The translations under genes were made by a program, and so were the position numbers. Below the pieces are notes generated by a model. That model saw only the letters and a list, made by a program, of their open reading frames with translations. It was not told where the DNA came from and did not search any database. From the NCBI GenBank assembly GCA_937136445.1, contig CAKZOQ010000515.1, positions 1 to 11,608 of the forward strand: a DNA stretch of 11,608 nucleotides, written 5' to 3'. The DNA comes from an uncultured Gemmatimonadota bacterium (GTDB lineage Bacteria; Gemmatimonadota; Gemmatimonadetes; Longimicrobiales; Gaopeijiaceae). Of this stretch, positions 8,494 through 11,608 are shown piece by piece. Numbering within the stretch: position 1 is the stretch's first letter; every line of letters starts with the position of its first letter.

Positions 8494-8614
8494 CGCGGGT
8501 TCGCCTCCCGCCGCCTCCACTCGAAACGGAAAGGTGTCGTACGAAGAAAGCCCCCAGAACCGGGAAGGTCCTGGGGGCTTTCATGTAGTGGAGGCGGCGG
8601 GAGTCGAACCCGCG
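8494..8614. repeat. Inverted repeat: second, reversed copy of the tmRNA 3' end
   Basis: The 28 bases at 8494-8521 on the plus strand match the tmRNA 3' end (8587-8614 on the minus strand) at 27 of 28 positions. The one difference falls in the T-loop (A in the tmRNA, C in the copy). The match covers the last base pairs of the T-arm region, the 3' acceptor strand, the discriminator A and two bases beyond it. The arms are inverted and separated by 65 bp that contain the terminator. Outside the 28 bases similarity stops abruptly on both sides. The copy has no matching 5' acceptor strand, so it is not a second functional RNA. Confidence 0.85.
8547..8581 (-). terminator. Intrinsic terminator of ssrA
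   Basis: A perfect 11-bp stem (AAAGCCCCCAG / CTGGGGGCTTT) continues after one mismatch with 3 more pairs around a GGGAA loop. It begins only 8 bases after the tmRNA discriminator. On the minus strand the stem is followed by TTTCTTCG, a short T-rich tail, as expected for ssrA termination. The A/T ends make it symmetric, so it could also stop transcripts coming from the left. Confidence 0.85.
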
Positions 8615-8940
8615 TCCGCGAATGAGTCCAGCAAGGGTTCTACGTGCGTAGGTCACGATTGAGTCTCGTCCCGGGCGGTTCGTGATCGACCGCGGTCAGG
8701 ACCAGCCTTCTGAAATCTCACCCACCGCCCCGAAGGCGTGAACGGCGGACCAGCTCGACTTATCGACGCTTCAAGACCCGCCTCGAGCAGGCCGATCAGG
8801 AAGCGGACCGGTAAGGGTTACTTACGCGGCCAGCGCCATGTTGTTGTTGGCAGCTATAAAGTTTCCCAGGGTTTTACGAGGTCCGGGACCTCGGCACGCA
8901 CCCTCGCATTCACCAAACACGTCGAAGCCGTGACGCCCCC
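8589..8940 (-). ncRNA. ssrA: Transfer-messenger RNA (tmRNA), one-piece form
   Basis: tmRNA rescues ribosomes stalled on broken mRNA: charged with Ala and bound to SmpB, it enters the empty A site and templates a degradation tag. The minus strand begins GGGGGCG (8940-8934), which pairs with the 3' strand CGCCTCC (8596-8590) as a 7-bp acceptor stem with one G-U pair. The 5' part continues with the conserved pattern GGCTTCGACGTG and GGTGCGTGCCGAGG. The 3' part has the T-arm GCGGG-TTCGACT-CCCGC and the discriminator A at 8589. The next bases read CTA, not CCA, so CCA must be added by nucleotidyltransferase after processing. The 352-nt length is normal for a one-piece tmRNA with pseudoknots; these were not folded in detail. 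The mature 5' end would be made by RNase P. A weak promoter candidate is TGGACC, 18 nt, TATCTT (-10 at 8989-8994). A TTGACA at 8958-8963 lies too close to the mature end to be its -35. Confidence 0.95.
8822..8851 (-). other. tmRNA tag reading frame (ANNNMALAA, stop)
   Basis: Read on the minus strand, GCC AAC AAC AAC ATG GCG CTG GCC GCG TAA encodes ANNNMALAA. The resume codon is taken as GCC at 8849-8851 because the six bases before it, ATAGCT, carry A at -4 and G at -3, as in the E. coli sequence before its GCA resume codon. With the Ala carried by the tmRNA the full tag would be AANNNMALAA. The C-terminal ALAA is the usual ClpXP/ClpAP recognition end. Met replaces the Tyr common before ALAA. 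If GCT at 8852-8854 were the resume codon, one more Ala would be added. Confidence 0.88.
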
Positions 8941-9077
8941 GGTGGTGCGGGGAGATTTGTCAAAAAACAGTGTCTCTCCCTCACATCGAAGATACACGGT
9001 GGAGGGGTGGGGGGTCCATGCCCTGGTGGGTCTCGAGGCCTCCTGGATGGGACGAGACCGTACGGGTCGCTTCAACC

Positions 9078-10076
9078 TCAGGCGGGCTGGAGCGCCGCCT
9101 GCTCCTCCAGGTATCCCTCGAGCAACTTCTCGACCTCCCCCAGCGACTCGCACTGGAAGAGCTCGGTACGCAGGGCGCGGCTGTCCGGGAGGCCCTTGGT
9201 GTACCATCCAAGGTGCTTCCGGAACTCCAGAAGGGCCCGGTGGGCGTCGTTGCTGAAGGCCAGCGAGTTGCGGGCGTGCTCCAGGCAGATCTCGAACCGG
9301 GTCCGGACGTCCGGATCCGGCGGGATCTCCTCCCCATCCAGGGCAGCGCGGGCCTGCGTGAAGACCCAGGGGCCGCCGTGGCTCCCGCGGGCGATCATGA
9401 CCCCGGCGCAGCCGGTCTCGTCCCGCATCTGCCGGGCATCTTCGCCAGAGCGGACATCCCCGTTGCCGATGACGGGGATCTCCAGCGCCTGCACGACCGC
9501 CCGGATCTCGGACCATCGGGCCTCCCCGCTGTACATGTCGGCCCGGGTGCGGGGGTGAATGCAGAGGGTTCGGGCGCCGGCCTCCTGGCACCGCAGTCCG
9601 ATGCCCACCGGATCCCGGGTCGTCTCGTCGAACCCGCTCCGGATCTTCACCGTCGTGGGGATCTCCGTGGCGTCGTCCACGGCCCGAATGATGTCCTGCA
9701 CCAGAGCCAGGTCCCGCAGGCATCCAGAGCCGCCGTTCCGCTTGACCACCTTCTTCACCGGGCACCCGAAGTTGATGTCGACGAAGTCTGGCTGGTAGAC
9801 GTCCTCCACCAGGGCTGCGGCGTCGGCCATCTGGGCCGGGTCCGACCCGAAGATCTGGATGCCGATGGGTCGTTCGGCTTCGTCGAACCGGAGGTAGTCC
9901 CGGGTGCGCTGGTTGCCCCGGACGATCCCGGCCGCGCTGACGAACTCGCTCTCCACCACGTCGGCCCCGAAGCGGCGGCAGAGGCGGCGGAAGGGCGACT
10001 CGCTCACACCGGCCTGGGGAGCCAGATAGAGCGGTGTTCGGTCCGAGGCGAGGAGCGTGAAGATGTCGGGGCGCAT
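9078..10076 (-). CDS. dusB: tRNA-dihydrouridine synthase, DusB-like
   Basis: This FMN- and NADPH-dependent enzyme reduces specific uridines in the tRNA D-loop to dihydrouridine. The 332-residue product has the Dus TIM barrel: LYLAPQAGVSESPFRRL (16-32) at the start, the catalytic Cys105 within INFGCPVKKV, and KRNGGSGCL after it, typical of the DusB branch. FMN-binding positions appear as Lys144 in TVKIRSGF, His174 and Arg178 in HPRTRAD, GNGD (204-207) and MIARG (227-231). A helical C-terminal domain (about 255-332) contains the RKHLGWYTKGLP segment. The ATG at 10076 is chosen because the recognisable domain begins there; a longer frame upstream would run into the divergent PTS gene. No strong Shine-Dalgarno is seen. 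It is not followed by fis as in enterobacteria; the tmRNA lies 137 bp downstream on the same strand with its own leader. Assignment to Dus is firm; the exact uridine specificity is inferred. Confidence 0.92.
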   Translation of the reverse strand: MRPDIFTLLASDRTPLYLAPQAGVSESPFRRLCRRFGADVVESEFVSAAGIVRGNQRTRDYLRFDEAERPIGIQIFGSDPAQMADAAALVEDVYQPDFVDINFGCPVKKVVKRNGGSGCLRDLALVQDIIRAVDDATEIPTTVKIRSGFDETTRDPVGIGLRCQEAGARTLCIHPRTRADMYSGEARWSEIRAVVQALEIPVIGNGDVRSGEDARQMRDETGCAGVMIARGSHGGPWVFTQARAALDGEEIPPDPDVRTRFEICLEHARNSLAFSNDAHRALLEFRKHLGWYTKGLPDSRALRTELFQCESLGEVEKLLEGYLEEQAALQPA

Positions 10077-10139
10077 GTCCGAAGGTATTCCGCCACGCCG
10101 GTGCGGTGAACCCGTGCACGGGTGCGCGTCGGGTGCGCC

Positions 10140-10168
10140 TTGGGCTCGCGGCGCGTCGCTGATACCAT
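10140..10168 (+). promoter_or_regulatory. Candidate promoter of the EIIA/zinc-ribbon operon
   Basis: TTGGGC (10140-10145), a 17-nt spacer and TACCAT (10163-10168) resemble a sigma-70 promoter. The -10 is preceded by TGA, giving an extended -10 (TGn). Transcription would start near 10175, leaving a leader of about 50 nt before the ATG at 10228. The -35 matches only half of the consensus. Confidence 0.4.
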
Positions 10169-10227
10169 TTGAGGCTGACACGCGAACTCCCATCCAGACC
10201 CGCCCGTCCCATCCGGAGATATTCCCC

Positions 10228-10680
10228 ATGCGGCTACGAGAGCTCTTTACGGCAGACGTCGTGAAGCTCGACCTCGAATCCGAGTCCAAGGACGATCTGC
10301 TGAAGGAGCTGGTCTCCGTCCTCGACCTGGACGAGAAGTCGGAGGCCATCCTCTTCAAGACCCTGAAGCGCCGGGAGAACCTCGGCTCCACCGGCATCGG
10401 CAAGGGCATCGCCATCCCCCACTGCCGATCCCTGGTGGTCAACCGGCTGCGCCTCGCCTACGGTCGCAAGCCCGGAGGCGTGGACTTCAAGGCCATCGAC
10501 GGTGATCCGGTCCGCAACTTCTTTCTCATCGTCGCGCCCCCGCTGGAGGTCTCGAACCAGTATCTCCCGGTTCTGGGCAAGATCGCCCAGTTCGCGAAGG
10601 ACGAGGCGGTGCCCGGCGCCCTTCTCGAGCTCGAATCCCCCGAGGACTTCCTGGCCCTCCTCGACGAGAAGGCCTCATGA
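10228..10680 (+). CDS. PTS EIIA domain protein, fructose/nitrogen (PtsN) type
   Basis: This is a 150-residue, single-domain EIIA of the mannitol/fructose family (PF00359). It would accept phosphate from HPr or NPr on His65, which lies in the signature STGIGKGIAIPHCRS (54-68). N-terminal LRELFTADVVKLDLESESK and C-terminal ELESPEDFLALL also fit PtsN-like proteins. The ATG at 10228 has a good ribosome site, GGAGAT, 7 nt upstream. No EIIB, EIIC, HPr or EI gene is in the window, so a regulatory EIIA acting through phosphorylation state, rather than sugar uptake, is the likelier role (inference). The stop overlaps the start of the next gene as ATGA, pointing to translational coupling. Assignment to the EIIA family is firm; calling it PtsN proper would need phylogeny. 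Confidence 0.88.
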   Translation: MRLRELFTADVVKLDLESESKDDLLKELVSVLDLDEKSEAILFKTLKRRENLGSTGIGKGIAIPHCRSLVVNRLRLAYGRKPGGVDFKAIDGDPVRNFFLIVAPPLEVSNQYLPVLGKIAQFAKDEAVPGALLELESPEDFLALLDEKAS

Positions 10681-11048
10681 GTGGCGAAGGAATGAACTCC
10701 GACCTCACCGTGCTCCTGGAGATCCAGGATCTGCAGGCCAAGCTCCGGGAGCTGGAATCCGCTTCGGGACTCGCCGCCTTCGAGCAAGAGGAGTTCGGCA
10801 TCGATCCCGCCGAGGCGTCCGACGCCCTCCGGGACAAGGTGGGGGACCTGGAAGACCGCCTGACGGACGAGGTCCGGCAGCGCTACGACCGGGTGGTCGG
10901 TGGCGTGGACCGGGTCGTCGTTCCGGTCATCCACGGCACCTGCTACGGGTGCTTTACTGCGGTCCCGACGGCCACCGCCGGAGAGACGGACCCGAATGCT
11001 ACGCTGACTACCTGCGAGCACTGCGGGCGGTTTCTCTACTTCTCGTAG
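10677..11048 (+). CDS. Small coiled-coil / C4 zinc-ribbon protein
   Basis: The product has 123 residues. Residues 8-75 are charged and helix-rich, with leucine spacing suggesting a short coiled coil (LLEIQDLQAKLRELE, then LRDKVGDLEDRL). Residues 81-122 form a zinc ribbon: Cys89-x2-Cys92 and Cys113-x2-Cys116, followed by GRFLYF. This matches the C-terminal C4 zinc ribbon of the PF02591 (CT398-like) family, whose full members are about 240 residues with a long coiled-coil hairpin, so this is a shortened version. Molecular function in the family is poorly known; protein or nucleic-acid binding is possible. Start ATG 10677 is used because of the ATGA overlap with the EIIA gene and the AAGG four bases upstream; ATG 10692 is possible but its AAGGA abuts the codon. 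Co-expression with EIIA is likely. Confidence 0.75.
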   Translation: MSGEGMNSDLTVLLEIQDLQAKLRELESASGLAAFEQEEFGIDPAEASDALRDKVGDLEDRLTDEVRQRYDRVVGGVDRVVVPVIHGTCYGCFTAVPTATAGETDPNATLTTCEHCGRFLYFS

Positions 11049-11054
11049 CGCCGT

Positions 11055-11073
11055 CCGGGGCGAGCTGCTCCGG
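11055..11073. terminator. Candidate hairpin between convergent genes
   Basis: CCGGGGC (11055-11061) and GCTCCGG (11067-11073) can form a 7-bp stem with one G-U pair and a 5-nt loop, just after the zinc-ribbon stop and before the end of the convergent secreted-protein gene. There is no T-tract, so a role in termination is only positional inference. Confidence 0.3.
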
Positions 11074-11101
11074 GCGCGGGACCTGGCGGGGCGGGCCCAG
11101 G

Positions 11102-11542
11102 CTACTTCAGCACGTACATCTTCCGGGTCTTGCTCATCCCGTTGACGCTGATCTGCATGAAGTAGATCCCCGAAGCCACCTGGCGGCCCGACTGGTCGGT
11201 GCCGTCCCAGAATGCCTCGTGGCGCCCGGGCTGGAGGTACTCGAGCTGCTCCACCCGCACCCCCTCTCCCGAGGGGTGCCCGAGGGCGACCGGGAACGCC
11301 ACCGGCTGCTGGAGCAGGTTGTAGATCCGCAGGGACACAACGACAGGACGCCCGTCGGCGAAGAGATCTTCCTCCAGAACGAAGGGGATCCTCGTCTCCG
11401 GGTTGAACGGATTGGGATAGTTCTGTTCGAGTACGAATCCGTTCCCCTGTCCGCCCGGCGTGGGGTCCTGCTGGGCTGAAACAGCGCCCAGAGCGCCGGA
11501 CAGGGATAGGAGGACGGACAAGACGCCTACCATACGCCTCAT
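11102..11542 (-). CDS. Small secreted protein: signal peptide plus FlgD-Ig-like/T9SS-type sorting domain
   Basis: The product has 146 residues. It opens with a signal peptide (Arg2, Arg3, a hydrophobic core, likely cleavage after Ala23 in AVSA). After a short Gly/Pro linker, almost all the rest (36-146) is one domain. It starts with LEQNYPNPFNPETRIPF, has a LRIYNLLQQPV strand and FWDGTDQSGRQVASGIYFM, and ends RKMYVLK. This order is the hallmark of the FlgD-Ig-like C-terminal domains (PF13860) related to type IX secretion sorting domains, normally found at the end of large extracellular proteins. Here there is no passenger. The ATG at 11542 has GGAGG five bases upstream and overlaps the stop of the preceding partial gene as ATGA, so the two are probably coupled. 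It could be a stand-alone surface adaptor, or the domain end of a protein split from its upstream neighbour. Its own signal peptide argues against a simple frameshift. Confidence 0.8.
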   Translation of the reverse strand: MRRMVGVLSVLLSLSGALGAVSAQQDPTPGGQGNGFVLEQNYPNPFNPETRIPFVLEEDLFADGRPVVVSLRIYNLLQQPVAFPVALGHPSGEGVRVEQLEYLQPGRHEAFWDGTDQSGRQVASGIYFMQISVNGMSKTRKMYVLK

Positions 11543-11608
11543 CGGTGCCTCCGCACAGCGATGTCTGTGCCGTAGCTGAGGGTCGTGTCGGGCTCCTGGT
11601 CCGTCGGT
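11539..11608 (-). CDS. C-terminal end of an upstream gene (5' partial, product unknown)
   Basis: From the right edge the minus strand reads 22 sense codons, ending DTTLSYGTDIAVRRHR and TGA. The stop overlaps the ATG of the small secreted protein in an ATGA arrangement. Nineteen of the 22 codons end in G or C, clearly more than in the other two frames of this strand, which supports real coding. Too little is visible to assign a family. The ribosome site of the next gene (GGAGG) lies inside this coding end. Confidence 0.6.
   Translation of the reverse strand, partial: PTDQEPDTTLSYGTDIAVRRHR

Noticed and set aside
8429..8524. Possible class II (Ser-like) tRNA on the plus strand ending at the tmRNA-like T-arm
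   Set aside because: The 5' acceptor candidate GAAGGCG mismatches, no proper D-arm or 5-bp anticodon stem forms, and the T-loop lacks the invariant A58. The similarity is better explained as a copy of the tmRNA 3' end.
8456..8656. 66-residue minus-strand frame over the tmRNA 3' end and terminator
   Set aside because: It is a translation of structured RNA and terminator sequence; such frames are often misannotated as small proteins.
8958..8963. Perfect TTGACA on the minus strand just upstream of ssrA
   Set aside because: It is only 17 bases from the mature 5' end and no -10 follows at proper spacing, so it cannot be the -35 of the tmRNA promoter.
8738..9256. 172-residue plus-strand frame across tmRNA and the end of the Dus gene
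   Set aside because: It runs antisense through the tmRNA, including the tag, and into dusB; no ribosome site or domain is seen.

Overview
This is an 11.6 kb stretch of high-GC bacterial chromosome (roughly two-thirds G+C by eye, strong G/C bias at third codon positions). It looks like an ordinary housekeeping and cell-envelope neighbourhood. The 146-residue secreted protein at the right end has a C-terminal sorting/FlgD-Ig-like domain with an NYPNPFNP motif, and there is a Wzi-type outer-membrane barrel. Both suggest a Gram-negative bacterium of the Fibrobacterota-Chlorobiota-Bacteroidota type, most plausibly Gemmatimonadota. That taxonomic guess is inference; no ribosomal RNA or marker protein settles it.

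Left part (1-3230): a polytopic GT-C-like membrane protein, cut by the window edge, runs rightward. It overlaps by 23 bp, tail to tail, a leftward Wzi-family outer-membrane barrel gene. Both products would act at the envelope, possibly on surface polysaccharide.

Middle (3425-8144): a rightward gene for a PF10136-type multi-pass membrane protein, a family traditionally labelled 'site-specific recombinase'. It converges on a leftward P-type cation ATPase whose membrane residues match Ca2+ pumps. A short hairpin lies between them.

RNA region (8145-9077): a complete one-piece tmRNA gene (ssrA) on the minus strand, encoding the tag ANNNMALAA. Its acceptor stem and T-arm can be paired base by base, and the genome encodes CTA where CCA is needed. 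A strong intrinsic terminator follows. Beyond it lies an inverted, 27-of-28-identical copy of the tmRNA 3' end. This is the most unusual structure in the window.

Right part (9078-11608): a leftward DusB-like tRNA-dihydrouridine synthase is divergent from a rightward two-gene operon, an orphan PTS EIIA (PtsN/fructose type) overlapping ATGA with a small coiled-coil/zinc-ribbon protein. Converging on these is a leftward small secreted protein made only of a signal peptide and a sorting-like domain. It is ATGA-coupled to an upstream gene of which only the last 22 codons are in the window.

I see no CRISPR array, insertion sequence, phage gene, toxin-antitoxin pair or recognisable defence system. 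The long reading frames opposite the real genes are products of high GC.
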